A stretch of 64,000 nt of DNA, taken from Bacteroidota bacterium (GTDB lineage: Bacteria; Bacteroidota; Bacteroidia; AKYH767-A; 2013-40CM-41-45). The notes below the pieces were generated by a model. The model was not told the origin of the DNA. It did not search any database and was given only the letters and a program-made list of their open reading frames with translations. This document shows, piece by piece, positions 17,684 through 27,692 of the stretch. The translations under genes and the position numbers were made by a program. Where the stretch lies: positions 24,691 through 88,690 of the forward strand of contig SHNE01000034.1 of NCBI GenBank assembly GCA_004295015.1, written 5' to 3'. The number at the start of each line of letters is the position of its first letter. The first letter of the stretch is position 1.

Positions 17684-19351
17684 TTATTTAAACAATGGAG
17701 GATGTATTAAATGAAAAGCGGTTTTGTCCTGATACTTCTTCGCTACGGATAATAATTTTCCTTCTTCATAAAGTTGTCCAATAAACACGATGCTGGTTGG
17801 ACTACTTTCATTAATAAATCCATTCGGTATTACTATTGATGGATGTCCTGTCAGGTTTGTAATGAGAAGATTGTCGCCCGCGAGTGAAGGTGCAATGCAC
17901 AGATCAACCCGGCTCATCATCCTATCCATTTCCTGGATAAGTAAATACCTTAATCTGTTGGCTCTGATATATTCAGTGGCTGGAATAAAATGAGCAGCCC
18001 TGAAGTAATTGGGCCAACGGTTTTTATTTTGTTGCACCATCTCATCGTCCCGGTTCGTGAGTGTTAGTTCTTCGAATGCAGCAGCAACTTCACATTCAAG
18101 CAAAAGCGACATGTCGTTTACCGGCAAATCCGGAAGTTTTAGAGGAATGAGTTCAACGCCCATGTTTTTAAGATATTCCAAGCTTGCCATATTATAGGGC
18201 TTATTAATGGAAGTGTCTTTTGCGAAATCATCAGGGAAGAAACCAATTTTTAATTTCGTTAAATCAATTATCGGATCATAGTTGAATGGTACATCGATCA
18301 TGACAGGATCTTTAGGATCGATACCGGCAATGGCATTTAATACCATAGCACAGTCTTCAACATTCCGGCAAAGCGGGCCAATTTTATCCATGGTCCAGCT
18401 TAGCGCCATGGCACCACTACGACTCACTCTGCCAAATGTCGGCCTCAATCCTGTAACGCCACATGCAGTAGCAGGGGATACTATTGAACCCCAGGTTTCG
18501 GAGCCAATAGCAAATGGTACCAAGCCGGCTGCAACGGCTGCTGCCGGACCGGCCGAGGAGCCGCTGCTTCCTTTAATGGTATCCCAGGGATTTCGTGTTT
18601 GTCCTCCGAACCATATATCATCCATAGCTAATTCTCCCAGCGAAAGCTTTGCAATGAGTACTGCCCCTGCGTCTTGAAGTTTTTTCACGACAGTAGCATC
18701 TTCATTGATCAACTGATCACGGAATGGAGGCGTTCCAAAACTTGTGGGATAATTTTTTGTCGCAAACATATCCTTTATACCATAGGGGATTCCATGAAGT
18801 ACTCCGCGATATATGCCTGCAGAAATTTCCTTATCTGCTTGTTTTGCCTGGAGCAAAGCCAATTCATCTGTGTATGTGATGACACAGTTTAATGCAGGAG
18901 AGTGTTTTTTTAACCGATCAAGGAAAAAAGCGGTTAGTTTTTCTGATGTGATTTTTTTTGTTTTAATCAGATGTGCAAGCTGACCTATCGAGAAATAGGC
19001 TAATTCATTTATATCAGCAGGTAGAATGGTTGAATCATAGTCAGACATGACACAAAATCTTTTACTGAGGTCTATTTTTTTTCCGATAGGTATCGGGTTA
19101 AATATAAAGGCAGGAGGGATGCTGTTTGAAAGTGGAAAAGTCCGCATAACATCAAAGTTCTCCTTATGAAGTGCTAAAAGATCAAGCATGCTGTCTGCTT
19201 CCATCTCACTGAAGTTAACGGAGATGAATTTTTGGGCTGTTTGAACATCCTTAGCGCTAAATTTTTTTATGGCGTCGCTCACAAGAGCGCCACCGGTAAA
19301 AAGGATAATTCCTCCAATGATGAACAGGTATTTTTTTAGAAATCTTTTCAT
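17684..19351 (-). CDS. Membrane-anchored or exported amidase (amidase signature family)
   Basis: A 555-residue amidase. The N-terminus has a hydrophobic segment (residues about 8-25, lacking an obvious cleavage site), so the enzyme is probably periplasmic and anchored. The amidase signature block KGSSGSSAGPAAAVAAGL near residue 260 holds the cis-Ser/nucleophile Ser pair, and GIPYGIKDMF near 192 supplies the catalytic Lys, completing the Ser-cisSer-Lys triad. Residues 1-120 before the catalytic core are extra relative to GatA. It is not GatA of the tRNA transamidation complex: no gatB/C neighbours and it is exported. The substrate is unknown. Confidence 0.88.
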   Translation of the reverse strand: MKRFLKKYLFIIGGIILFTGGALVSDAIKKFSAKDVQTAQKFISVNFSEMEADSMLDLLALHKENFDVMRTFPLSNSIPPAFIFNPIPIGKKIDLSKRFCVMSDYDSTILPADINELAYFSIGQLAHLIKTKKITSEKLTAFFLDRLKKHSPALNCVITYTDELALLQAKQADKEISAGIYRGVLHGIPYGIKDMFATKNYPTSFGTPPFRDQLINEDATVVKKLQDAGAVLIAKLSLGELAMDDIWFGGQTRNPWDTIKGSSGSSAGPAAAVAAGLVPFAIGSETWGSIVSPATACGVTGLRPTFGRVSRSGAMALSWTMDKIGPLCRNVEDCAMVLNAIAGIDPKDPVMIDVPFNYDPIIDLTKLKIGFFPDDFAKDTSINKPYNMASLEYLKNMGVELIPLKLPDLPVNDMSLLLECEVAAAFEELTLTNRDDEMVQQNKNRWPNYFRAAHFIPATEYIRANRLRYLLIQEMDRMMSRVDLCIAPSLAGDNLLITNLTGHPSIVIPNGFINESSPTSIVFIGQLYEEGKLLSVAKKYQDKTAFHLIHPPLFK

Positions 19352-19464
19352 GGTTAATCAATTAAAGATAGCCTTTTTGAAATAGCAATTTGAATAGCTA
19401 AGCTATGACATTATTTTGTACGGGAATGAAGTGAGCAAAAAGAATAAAATTTAATCGAAACTGA

Positions 19465-20082
19465 TCAAAATGTAACGAAAACTTTCAAAACCATTTGTAA
19501 GCCAAAAGCCACCAGGACCAGTCCAACAATTCTGCTAATCCATGTGATTACATTCTCCTTGAGGATGTTTTTTATCCTGTGAGAAATAAAAGATTTTAAT
19601 ATGTCGGTGCTGAATACTGTAAACAAAAGTGTGACAAAAAAAACAGAAGTATGAATTTTTGTATAATGTTCTTTTAGGGTAACAATGCCAATGACACCCA
19701 GCCAAAAGAGCAAGACAGCCGGATTAAAAATATTCAGAAAAAATCCCTGGGCTATAAATTTAGCATGAACGGTTTTTTTATTGTCATCTACTTCTTTCAC
19801 TCTTATTTTCTTGAAAAAATTGAATAAGCCAAAGCCAATGAGCAGTCCACCGCCAATGAATCCCATCAGCATTTTGTTTTGTTCAAGAAGATTTAACTGT
19901 GCGGCAAAAAAATAGCAAATGCCGATAAGAGCAGTATCACTCATCAGTACTCCGAAGGCCAGGTAGGCACCGGCTTTAAAGCCTTCATGCAAACTGGTTT
20001 GTAACAGAGCAAAAAATACCGGTCCAAGCATTGTGGCTAAGAGAAGGCCAAAGGCAATCCCGCTTAATACCGGTTCGATCAT
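19465..20082 (-). CDS. LysE/RhtB family amino-acid exporter
   Basis: A 205-residue membrane protein with about six hydrophobic segments. The N-terminal GIAFGLLLATMLGPVFFALLQ with GPVF and the NPAVLLFWLGVIG segment near 115 are typical of LysE translocators. The C-terminal ISRIVGLVLVAFGLQM is the usual final helix. Such proteins export amino acids; the substrate is not predictable. It stands 113 bases from the amidase start and 47 from the GH3-like gene, all in the same direction, so it could share their transcript. Confidence 0.88.
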   Translation of the reverse strand: MIEPVLSGIAFGLLLATMLGPVFFALLQTSLHEGFKAGAYLAFGVLMSDTALIGICYFFAAQLNLLEQNKMLMGFIGGGLLIGFGLFNFFKKIRVKEVDDNKKTVHAKFIAQGFFLNIFNPAVLLFWLGVIGIVTLKEHYTKIHTSVFFVTLLFTVFSTDILKSFISHRIKNILKENVITWISRIVGLVLVAFGLQMVLKVFVTF

Positions 20083-20129
20083 AGTATGATTTGATGATTA
20101 AACATACAAAAAACAGAAACTGTCATTTG

Positions 20130-21692
20130 CTAATTGTTAGCAAGATAATTTTTCCAGTCGTCTAATTGCGTAGCTTTTAAAACCCTTGGAAATTTATTTT
20201 GGCCTCCAAGCTTACCCTTGGAATTCATGAATCCGTAAAATGCATCTACGGGAACGGTTTCAACGAAAATTTCTTTGAGGGCACTTCCTCTTTCAACAGC
20301 ATAATCATCATTTAGTTGTTTGAGGATTCCGTCCAGTTTTTCTTTTATAGCTTTTTTGTCGGCATCTCCATCAAGACCGATATACCATTGGTGAGCAAAA
20401 GTGCCGTCATACGGAATTCCGCTCACGGTATATTCACGGATATCAAGTTTCATATCACTTGATAGTTGTGCTATGGCTTTATTCATGTTGTCAACTGACA
20501 GGTGTTCGCCAACCAAGCTTAAAAAATGTTTGGTGCGACCGCTTATAACAATTTCACAGTTTACCGTATCAGTAAATCGGACGACATCTCCTATGAGATA
20601 TCTCCAGGCACCGGCGCAGGTGCTGATAAGTAAGGCATAGTCTTCACCTGTTTTCACTTCATTGATAAGTAAGGCTTCCGGATTTTCTCTTAACTCGCCA
20701 TTCTCATCAAAATTCTTGTCGTTGAAAGGAACGAATTCATAATATAGCCCATTATTCAGGATAAGTTTCATGCTTCGTGAATCCGGCACATCCTGATAAG
20801 CAATAAAACCTTCTGATGCCGGATACATTTCGATGTAGTGTACCGGTTTGGCAAAGAATTTACTAAATCCTTTTCGGTAGGGTTCAAAAGATACCCCTCC
20901 ATGTGCGTAAACTTTCAGATTGGGCCATATATCATGAATGGTTTCAACCTTGTAATGCGAAATAACTTTTTCGAGCAGGATTTGTATCCAGGCAGGAACA
21001 CCGGTGATGATTCCTATATCCCAATTTTTAGCTTGAAGAGTTATTTCTTCTAATTTTATATTCCAGTCTTTTACCTTTGAAATCTTGTTACCGGGTTTGT
21101 AATACCGTTGAAACCATATGGGAACTTTTCGAGCTGATATGCCGGATACATCTCCTTCAAAATAACCACCATTCTGATTAAGATCTGTTGAACCGCCGAG
21201 CCATAAAATTCCTTTGGTAAAAAAAGACGCAGGAAGATCATACTTTCCTAAAGTGACGATGTGTCGGATACTTGCTTTCCGAAGGGAGCGCATCATAGCA
21301 TCAGTTACCGGAATATGTTTGCTCGCTGAATCAGAGGTGCCGGAACTGAGAGCGAAATATTGGATCTTTCCAGGCCAGCAAACATCCGGCTCTTCTTTCA
21401 AACAACGATGCCACCATTTCTCATAGATACTTGAATAGTTGAAAACATCAACGCCTTCCTGAAAGGCTCTCGGAATATTGTTGGATGCGAGTATTTTGTT
21501 GAAGTCGTAGTGCCTGCCGAAGGCAGTGTTTTCAGCAGTTGAAAGCAATTCTTCAAGTACCTTTTGCTGCTGCTTCATTGGAGAATGCTCCCGGAGTTTG
21601 ACTTTGTTCCCCAGAATCAATCCTTGTTTAATAAGAGCTCCAAGTAAGGGCATGGTTAAATTGAATTTTCTATTTTCTACTTGCCATTTCAA
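20130..21692 (-). CDS. GH3-like acyl-adenylate-forming enzyme
   Basis: A 520-residue protein of the GH3 (auxin-responsive promoter) family, part of the ANL adenylating superfamily. The ATP-binding motif appears as YFALSSGTSDSASKHIPVT near residue 110, with YPASEGFIAYQD near 285 and ISTCAGAWRYLIGDVVRF near 355 as later adenylation motifs. In plants these enzymes link amino acids to hormones; bacterial members are common in Bacteroidetes but their substrates are unknown. It is transcribed toward the LysE gene. The family is clear, the reaction is inferred only at the level of acyl-adenylate formation. Confidence 0.88.
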   Translation of the reverse strand: MKWQVENRKFNLTMPLLGALIKQGLILGNKVKLREHSPMKQQQKVLEELLSTAENTAFGRHYDFNKILASNNIPRAFQEGVDVFNYSSIYEKWWHRCLKEEPDVCWPGKIQYFALSSGTSDSASKHIPVTDAMMRSLRKASIRHIVTLGKYDLPASFFTKGILWLGGSTDLNQNGGYFEGDVSGISARKVPIWFQRYYKPGNKISKVKDWNIKLEEITLQAKNWDIGIITGVPAWIQILLEKVISHYKVETIHDIWPNLKVYAHGGVSFEPYRKGFSKFFAKPVHYIEMYPASEGFIAYQDVPDSRSMKLILNNGLYYEFVPFNDKNFDENGELRENPEALLINEVKTGEDYALLISTCAGAWRYLIGDVVRFTDTVNCEIVISGRTKHFLSLVGEHLSVDNMNKAIAQLSSDMKLDIREYTVSGIPYDGTFAHQWYIGLDGDADKKAIKEKLDGILKQLNDDYAVERGSALKEIFVETVPVDAFYGFMNSKGKLGGQNKFPRVLKATQLDDWKNYLANN

Positions 21693-21740
21693 TTGAAGGT
21701 TTGAATCTTCAATTATATAATTGTTATTCAGGAAAGATAT

Positions 21741-21785
21741 AAAAAAAGAAAAGGCAAATATTCGTTTTCTGATTCTTTGCCTTTT
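21741..21785 (-). terminator. Intrinsic terminator of icd
   Basis: AAAAGGCAAA / TTTGCCTTTT inverted repeat with a 17-base loop, followed on the minus strand by a run of T's, about 35 bases beyond the icd stop. Confidence 0.75.
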
Positions 21786-21819
21786 CGTTCTGAATTTATA
21801 GTAAACTCGTTTCTTTAAT

Positions 21820-23148
21820 TTACATATTAGAAATTACCTCTGTGCCAAATTCTGAACACTTTAACAAAGTTGCGCCCTTCATCTGTCGCTCAAAGTCGTA
21901 GGTAACTCTTTTTTTCGCAATGCTCTTCTCGAGTCCTGAGTAAATAAGTGTTGCTGCTTCCTTCCATCCCATGTGTTCCAGCATCAAGGCTGCTGATAAT
22001 ATTACTGATCCCGGATTTACCTTGTCCTGATCAGCATATTTCGGAGCGGTGCCATGCGTTGCTTCGAAGATGGCGTGACCGGTTATGTAATTGATATTGG
22101 CACCCGGAGCAATTCCTATTCCTCCAACCTGCGCTGCCAATGCATCACTAAGATAATCGCCGTTGAGATTCAAAGTTGCAATAACTTCAAAGTCTTCCGG
22201 ACGCGTGAGTACCTGTTGCAATGTGATGTCAGCAATGGCATCTTTAATAAGAATTTTGCCGGTGGCCAATGCAGTTTTTTGTTCCTCATTAGCAGCAGCC
22301 TCACCTTTGTCTTTTTTTGTTTTTTCCCACTGAGACCAGGTATAAACTTTTGAAGCAAATTTAGAATCTGCAAGTGCATAGCCCCAATCACGAAATGCAC
22401 CTTCAGTAAATTTCATGATATTCCCTTTGTGCACGAGTGTCACCGATTTGCGTTTATGTTCAATCGCATATTCAATAGCGGCTTCAATCAAACGCATGGA
22501 GCCAATCTCCGAGACAGCTTTAATTCCAAGTCCTACATGCACCGGAGCCGGGCCATTCTGACCTGCACTTTTCAAAAATTCTTTTCCTTTTGCTTCTGTA
22601 CCAAAACGGATTTTATTAAAGTCTTTTGGGAATTCTTTCTCTATGAAATCAAGGATCTTTTGTGCCTCCGGTGAGCCGGCAACGTATTCAATACCTGCAT
22701 ATATATCTTCTGTATTCTCACGAAATATTACCATGTCAACAGCACCCGGGTTTGTAACAGGAGAAGGGACACCTTCAAACCAACGAACAGGACGAACACA
22801 GACGTACAGGTCAAGTATCTGACGTAATGCAACATTCAGTGAGCGGATACCTCCACCAACGGGAGTGGTGAGAGGCCCTTTTATTCCAACCAGATATTCG
22901 TTGAAAGCTGCCAGCGTTTCATCCGGGAGCCAATTACCTGTTTGCTTAAATGCTTTTTCACCTGCCAGTACTTCTTTCCAAACGATTTTTTTTGTTCCCT
23001 TATAAGCTTTTTCAACAGCTGCATCTATCACACGAACTGATGAACGCCAAATATCCGGGCCGGTTCCGTCACCTTCTATGAATGGTATAATTGGATCATT
23101 GGGAACATTTAGTTTATTCCCTGACATGGTAATTTTATTTCCTGACAT
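21820..23148 (-). CDS. icd: NADP-dependent isocitrate dehydrogenase
   Basis: A TCA-cycle enzyme oxidising isocitrate to 2-oxoglutarate. I start it at the ATG at 23148 (442 residues); the open frame extends 45 codons further but that part is not protein-like. A second in-frame ATG 21 bases downstream is also possible because the N-terminus contains a repeated MSGNK. Substrate and Mg motifs are visible: [12 protein letters not shown] near 25, [21 protein letters not shown] near 110, REN near 140, and the NADP-site region [21 protein letters not shown] near 355. Length and motifs fit the prokaryotic dimeric enzyme. Confidence 0.95.
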   Translation of the reverse strand: MSGNKITMSGNKLNVPNDPIIPFIEGDGTGPDIWRSSVRVIDAAVEKAYKGTKKIVWKEVLAGEKAFKQTGNWLPDETLAAFNEYLVGIKGPLTTPVGGGIRSLNVALRQILDLYVCVRPVRWFEGVPSPVTNPGAVDMVIFRENTEDIYAGIEYVAGSPEAQKILDFIEKEFPKDFNKIRFGTEAKGKEFLKSAGQNGPAPVHVGLGIKAVSEIGSMRLIEAAIEYAIEHKRKSVTLVHKGNIMKFTEGAFRDWGYALADSKFASKVYTWSQWEKTKKDKGEAAANEEQKTALATGKILIKDAIADITLQQVLTRPEDFEVIATLNLNGDYLSDALAAQVGGIGIAPGANINYITGHAIFEATHGTAPKYADQDKVNPGSVILSAALMLEHMGWKEAATLIYSGLEKSIAKKRVTYDFERQMKGATLLKCSEFGTEVISNM

Positions 23149-23432
23149 AGTATTTTGATTAATTTTTGCGAACTTACACAATATGCTGCATTTTTGAAAG
23201 AATATCACTTCTGAATGCCTGTCTTCAATGCTAAAATTCGAGTATATTTCAGCCATTTGTTGATCGTAACAAGCAGGCCTCAATTCGTAGAGTCTTAATA
23301 TGTAACTTGTTAATAGGGGAGATGCCGGTAAGCCCGCTGTCTATCCATCTTAGCCCTGAAATCATTTTACGGTTTGCTGATATTTTTTAGGCTTTCCGAA
23401 GTAACTAAGTACGGCATATTCGATTGGAATCT

Positions 23433-23440
23433 TAATTTTG
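23433..23440 (+). promoter_or_regulatory. Candidate -7 box for ribF
   Basis: TAATTTTG matches TAnnTTTG and lies 18 bases before the GTG start of ribF. Confidence 0.4.
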
Positions 23441-23458
23441 CAGCAGATTCTATAATGT

Positions 23459-24385
23459 GTGAAGATTTATAATTCCATTGACGATTTTCAAGTTCTTCCA
23501 AATGCTGTCGTGACCATAGGCACATTTGATGGCGTACATGAAGGACATCTTCAGATTATCCAACGATTATTGGAACTTGCGCGTATCCAAAATGCAGAGT
23601 CGGTGGTCCTCACTTTTTTTCCCCACCCAAGAATGGTTTTACAACCGGAGGATAACGGACTGAAGTTAATAACGACAATGGAAGAACGTAAAATTCTTCT
23701 TCAGAAAAACGGGATCGAGCATTTGATTATCCAGCCCTTTAGTAAGGAGTTTTCACGCCTGACTGCAATTGAGTTTGTACGTGATGTATTGGTGGAAAAA
23801 ATAGGAATGAAGACTCTGGTGATTGGCTATGACCATCATTTTGGCAGAAACAGAGAGGGTTCCTATAAGGACCTTGAAGAAATGGCTCCCGCTTACGGTT
23901 TTCAACTGGAAGAAATAACTAAGAAAGTTGTCGACGAGGTAGCGGTCAGTTCAACCAAAATCCGAAACCATTTGCTTTCAGGGGATATTCACCTGGCGAA
24001 CAAATTACTAGGTCATGATTTTATGCTGAGCGGTGAAGTCATCAAAGGTGACCAAATTGGCGCCGGCTTAGGTTTTCCGACAGCTAATTTAAAAATTGCT
24101 GATCCATATAAATTAATTCCGCGCCACGGAATCTATGCAGTTCTGGCTGAAGTCGAGGGAGAGATGTTCAAGGGTATGCTCTACATTGGAACCCGGCCGG
24201 TTTTGAATGGAAAAAAATTAAGTGTAGAAGTAAACCTTTTTGATTTTGACAGAAACATCTATGGTAAAATGGTGAATATTTATCTGAAATCATGGGTTAG
24301 AAGCGATATGTACTTCGATAATCTTCAGCAATTGAAAGAAAAGATGGAAGAAGACAAAGTGAACGCAACAAAATTGCTCAGTTGA
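23459..24385 (+). CDS. ribF: Bifunctional riboflavin kinase / FAD synthetase
   Basis: A 308-residue enzyme converting riboflavin to FMN and then FAD. The start is GTG at 23459, which gives the expected N-terminus. The adenylyltransferase half begins NAVVTIGTFDGVHEGHLQII (residues about 15-35) with the HxGH motif; the kinase half has GAGLGFPTANL near 200 and GTRPVLNG near 245. RNHLLSGDI links the two domains. It is followed 12 bases later by a leucine-rich-repeat gene, which probably shares its transcript. Confidence 0.96.
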   Translation: MKIYNSIDDFQVLPNAVVTIGTFDGVHEGHLQIIQRLLELARIQNAESVVLTFFPHPRMVLQPEDNGLKLITTMEERKILLQKNGIEHLIIQPFSKEFSRLTAIEFVRDVLVEKIGMKTLVIGYDHHFGRNREGSYKDLEEMAPAYGFQLEEITKKVVDEVAVSSTKIRNHLLSGDIHLANKLLGHDFMLSGEVIKGDQIGAGLGFPTANLKIADPYKLIPRHGIYAVLAEVEGEMFKGMLYIGTRPVLNGKKLSVEVNLFDFDRNIYGKMVNIYLKSWVRSDMYFDNLQQLKEKMEEDKVNATKLLS

Positions 24386-24397
24386 CGTTTTCTTATT

Positions 24398-25024
24398 GTG
24401 AGACGCCTCAGGTTTTTATGGATTGGTATTTTTAGCCTAATCACAGGTTCAGGTTTGCTATTTGCTCAATCTTCTGACCCGGTAAGTGGGAATGTCGCAA
24501 TTGGCGATACCAATAAAGTTTATCGAAATTTAACGGAGGCTCTCTTGTCTCCGGATCAAGTCTATCGACTCGATTTGAGCCGGCGTCGTCTCGACTCAGT
24601 ACCTATGGAGATCTTTCAGTTCAGAAACCTGAGAGAACTCAATCTAAGCAGAAATAAGCTGGAGTTTTTACCTGTTGAAATTTCTTCTCTCGTAAAATTG
24701 GAGAGACTTGATCTTGCCAATAATAAATTAAAGACTTTGCCGAATGAAATTTCATCCTTGAAAGAACTGCGTTATCTTGGATTAAATCGCAATGTAATTG
24801 ATACACTTCCACCGGGTATTGGCGGTTTAATCCGACTCGAAGTTTTTGAACTTTGGGATAATGAGTTAGGTGATATTCCGGATGAAATAGCTGAATTAAA
24901 AAATCTGAAAGTACTCGAGTTACGTGGAATACTTTTTTCTGAGGAACAACAGGCTCGAATTGATGAGATCGTGGTACGCTCTGCAAAAATTCATATGTCA
25001 CCCAGCTGCCATTGTAACTACTAG
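24398..25024 (+). CDS. Exported leucine-rich-repeat protein
   Basis: A 208-residue protein starting at a GTG, with a signal peptide to about residue 24 (ending LLFAQ). Residues about 45-180 hold about five leucine-rich repeats of roughly 23 residues, with LxxLxLSxNxLxxLPxEI cores such as LRELNLSRNKLEFLPVEI. The last repeat is followed by a CHC motif near the end (SCHCNY). LRR scaffolds mediate protein binding, so a periplasmic or surface role is likely. It ends 7 bases before the TonB-receptor stop on the other strand. Confidence 0.85.
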   Translation: MRRLRFLWIGIFSLITGSGLLFAQSSDPVSGNVAIGDTNKVYRNLTEALLSPDQVYRLDLSRRRLDSVPMEIFQFRNLRELNLSRNKLEFLPVEISSLVKLERLDLANNKLKTLPNEISSLKELRYLGLNRNVIDTLPPGIGGLIRLEVFELWDNELGDIPDEIAELKNLKVLELRGILFSEEQQARIDEIVVRSAKIHMSPSCHCNY

Positions 25025-25031
25025 CTTTTTG

Positions 25032-27449
25032 TCAGAATAATAAATTGATTCCTGCCATAAAATTCCTTCCGGCCTGCGGGTAGAAGTAATTAAAGGTTGA
25101 CATTTCTCCACCATAGATATAACTGTAGGTATATCCGTTTGAACTGTATTCTGTATTCATTAAGTTGTTCACGCGTATATTCAGGCCAAATTCTCTCAGT
25201 GATTTTAATTGAATAGTATAACGGAGTCCGAGATCTGTTGTCAGGTATGCAATAAGACTTCTGCTCATGCTTTCAGTGTTATCGAGATACTGCTTCCCGA
25301 CATACTTTCCTGTGAGGTCAACATTCAGTGAGCGGACAGGATTCCAGCTTAATCTGGCCATGGAAACCACTGCAGGTGAAAAAGCAATATTTACTGTGCC
25401 ATAGGTTCTGAGTACTTGGATTTCTGTGTCATAGTCGTCAATGTATTCGTCGAAGTTTTTAATTTTATTTTTACTAAGACTGATATTGCCTTCGAAGAGG
25501 AGCTTGCTTGTGATGGTATAAGCAATTTCCAGTTCAATGCCTGAGCGGTAGCTCTTCGGGACATTTTGCCTGGTATATTCTCCAACATCATTGATTTTTC
25601 CGGTGAGAATCAGTTGATCCTTGTAGTTCATGTAATAGATATTTAATCCGAAACGCACTTTAGCTGAATACAGCTGATAGCCGCCTTCATAGTCAGTCAG
25701 CTTTTCCGGTTTTGGCCTGCTGAGACTTGTTGAATTAATGAAATCGTCTCTGACAGGTTCTTTTTGTGCAATACCCGCTGAAACATAAATTCTTTGATTG
25801 CTTTTGGGCGAGTATACAAGTCCCAGCTTTGGATTCAGGAATGAGTTGCTTGCCGATTGGGCTGCAATGTCTCCATTCGATAATCGACCATCGAAGCTGT
25901 AATCGATTTTTCTGAGTTGGATATCGGTGAAGGCATCAAGATTATCGAAAATTTTTCCCGTAATTTTCCCATATACATTCAGCTCTTTTTTTTGTGCTTC
26001 ATTAGTATAGTATTTGAGAGGAAGAGAAGCGAGTGCCTGATCTTTTGACCATAATAATTCACCAAAATGTAATCCCTCGTAAATATTTGCTCCGGCCCCG
26101 ATGGTGATTTTTATTTTTTCATTTTCATAATTTCCGGAACCGATTATTCCATAGAATGTATTATCCAGCCATCTCTGTCTGATAAAATCTGAATTTGTTA
26201 CCGTGTCAGCATTAATTATAACAATCGGAAGGGAGTATTTGCTAAAATCATCTCCTGCAGAATATTCTTCATAATATCCTTTTCCCAAAGTTCCATGAAG
26301 AGAAAGATTAAAATTCCAGGCCTTGTTGATTTGTTGAGTGTAGTGCAGCTGGTAATTGTCTTGTTGGTAGTTGTCAGTTTGATTGTCATAAAAAGCGGTG
26401 TCCCCTCCTTGATTTAAATACATTCCTGCCGGGTTGAATGTCCGATTGCTTTTCAAATTCTCTTCAGGAACACCATACCAGGCCTGGTAGGTATTTTCTT
26501 TCCCCGACATGATAACTGCTTTAAGAGAAGATTTTTTTCCGTAATAACCTCCTGACAGAAAAAAGGATTTTAATTTAGTTGTTGCCCGGTCTATGTATCC
26601 GTCAGACCCGATGATTGACATGTTTCCATCTATGGCAAAATGATCAGACACAACTCCGCTACCAAACCCTATTGTATTTTTATAGGAATTGAATGAGCCG
26701 ACAGAACTACGGAGTGATGCATATGGCTGTTGACTTAACGATAAAGTTTGAATGTTTACACTTCCTCCAAAAGCCCCGGCTCCGTTTGTGGATGTTCCAA
26801 CTCCCCGTTGAATTTGTATGTTCTCTGTTGCCGATGCCAGATCAGGCAAGTCTACCCAATACAATTGATGTGATTCAGCATCGTTAACCGGAATACCATT
26901 AATGGTCACATTTATTCTTGTTGCATCACTTCCTCTGATTCTTAAGCCGGTGTATCCAATGCCGGTTCCCGCATCAGAAGTCACTACCAGTGAAGGCGTG
27001 CTATTAAGCAGGTAAGGTAAGTCTTGCCCCAGATTTACTTTGTCCAGATCAGTTTTGCTAATGTTTGTATAAGTTATCGGCGAACTGTTGTCAGCCCTGG
27101 TAGCTGAGACAGTGATCTCCTGATTCACATAGGTGACAGGTCTCAAGCGGATTGTCATTTGCGTATCAGTTGATTGAATGGTGTCTTTCTCAAAAGAAAT
27201 ATGGGAAATGTATAAAGTTATGCCTGAAGATTTACTTGTGGCTAAACTGAATCTTCCGGCCCGGTCACTTAGTGTTTGATCAAAAGAATCCGGGATTCTG
27301 ATAAGTGCTCCTTCGACAGGTTGATTGCTTGATTCATCGATCAGCACTCCATGAATCGTGTGTTGTGCTGAAATCAAGAGTGGGATAAAGACAAGAAGAC
27401 CCAGACAAAGGTAGAACCTTTGAATCAGGCCGGATAATTTTTTGGTCAT
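25032..27449 (-). CDS. TonB-dependent receptor under TPP riboswitch control (probable thiamine uptake)
   Basis: An 805-residue outer-membrane receptor. Residues 1-28 are a signal peptide, about 30-105 a carboxypeptidase-like regulatory domain (ESSNQPVEGALIRIPDSF), about 120-235 the plug (TSDAGTGIGYTGLRIRGSDATRINVTINGIPVND), and the rest the beta barrel ending in Phe (MAGINLLF). A TPP riboswitch sits directly before it, which is the strongest clue to substrate: thiamine or a thiamine precursor. I recall TPP-controlled TonB receptors of this kind from other Bacteroidetes. The promoter box TATCTTTG lies upstream of the aptamer. The transport function is inferred; the riboswitch control is seen. 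Confidence 0.93.
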   Translation of the reverse strand: MTKKLSGLIQRFYLCLGLLVFIPLLISAQHTIHGVLIDESSNQPVEGALIRIPDSFDQTLSDRAGRFSLATSKSSGITLYISHISFEKDTIQSTDTQMTIRLRPVTYVNQEITVSATRADNSSPITYTNISKTDLDKVNLGQDLPYLLNSTPSLVVTSDAGTGIGYTGLRIRGSDATRINVTINGIPVNDAESHQLYWVDLPDLASATENIQIQRGVGTSTNGAGAFGGSVNIQTLSLSQQPYASLRSSVGSFNSYKNTIGFGSGVVSDHFAIDGNMSIIGSDGYIDRATTKLKSFFLSGGYYGKKSSLKAVIMSGKENTYQAWYGVPEENLKSNRTFNPAGMYLNQGGDTAFYDNQTDNYQQDNYQLHYTQQINKAWNFNLSLHGTLGKGYYEEYSAGDDFSKYSLPIVIINADTVTNSDFIRQRWLDNTFYGIIGSGNYENEKIKITIGAGANIYEGLHFGELLWSKDQALASLPLKYYTNEAQKKELNVYGKITGKIFDNLDAFTDIQLRKIDYSFDGRLSNGDIAAQSASNSFLNPKLGLVYSPKSNQRIYVSAGIAQKEPVRDDFINSTSLSRPKPEKLTDYEGGYQLYSAKVRFGLNIYYMNYKDQLILTGKINDVGEYTRQNVPKSYRSGIELEIAYTITSKLLFEGNISLSKNKIKNFDEYIDDYDTEIQVLRTYGTVNIAFSPAVVSMARLSWNPVRSLNVDLTGKYVGKQYLDNTESMSRSLIAYLTTDLGLRYTIQLKSLREFGLNIRVNNLMNTEYSSNGYTYSYIYGGEMSTFNYFYPQAGRNFMAGINLLF

Positions 27450-27486
27450 TTGGATTGATCAATTACAAGTTTAACAATAGTGGCAC

Positions 27487-27590
27487 ATGGGGTGTGCGCA
27501 CAAATTAATATGTTTACCTCGTTCCCTTCGCAGGCATTATCCTGAACAGGTTCGATGGGTATAATCTCAGCCCTTGAAGGAGCACCCCAT
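27487..27590 (-). promoter_or_regulatory. TPP (thi-box) riboswitch controlling the TonB receptor
   Basis: On the minus strand the sequence reads GGGGTGC...AAGGGCTGAGA...ATACCC...GAACCTGTTCAGGATAATG...CTGCGAAGGGA, the complete thi-box core (TPP aptamer; core about 27520-27590). Downstream, 27487-27494 reads CACCCCAT and is complementary to the 5' arm ATGGGGTG at 27583-27590, so it could form a competing helix as part of the expression platform. The receptor ATG follows 37 bases later. No intrinsic terminator is visible in between, so control may be translational. Confidence 0.93.
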
Positions 27591-27600
27591 TAATCTTTGA

Positions 27601-27608
27601 CAAAGATA
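27601..27608 (-). promoter_or_regulatory. -7 box of the riboswitch-TonB receptor transcript
   Basis: TATCTTTG on the minus strand matches TAnnTTTG and lies 10 bases before the aptamer. Confidence 0.5.
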
Positions 27609-27692
27609 GAATTATTTTATTGCAAACCGGTATTGCTATATATATCTGTAGCTTTTAGATATTTCTGTAAATTGTGCTCAGATTCTGATGCC

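Noticed and set aside
17684..19351. GatA subunit of the tRNA amidotransferase
   Set aside because: Exported N-terminus and no gatB or gatC in the neighbourhood.
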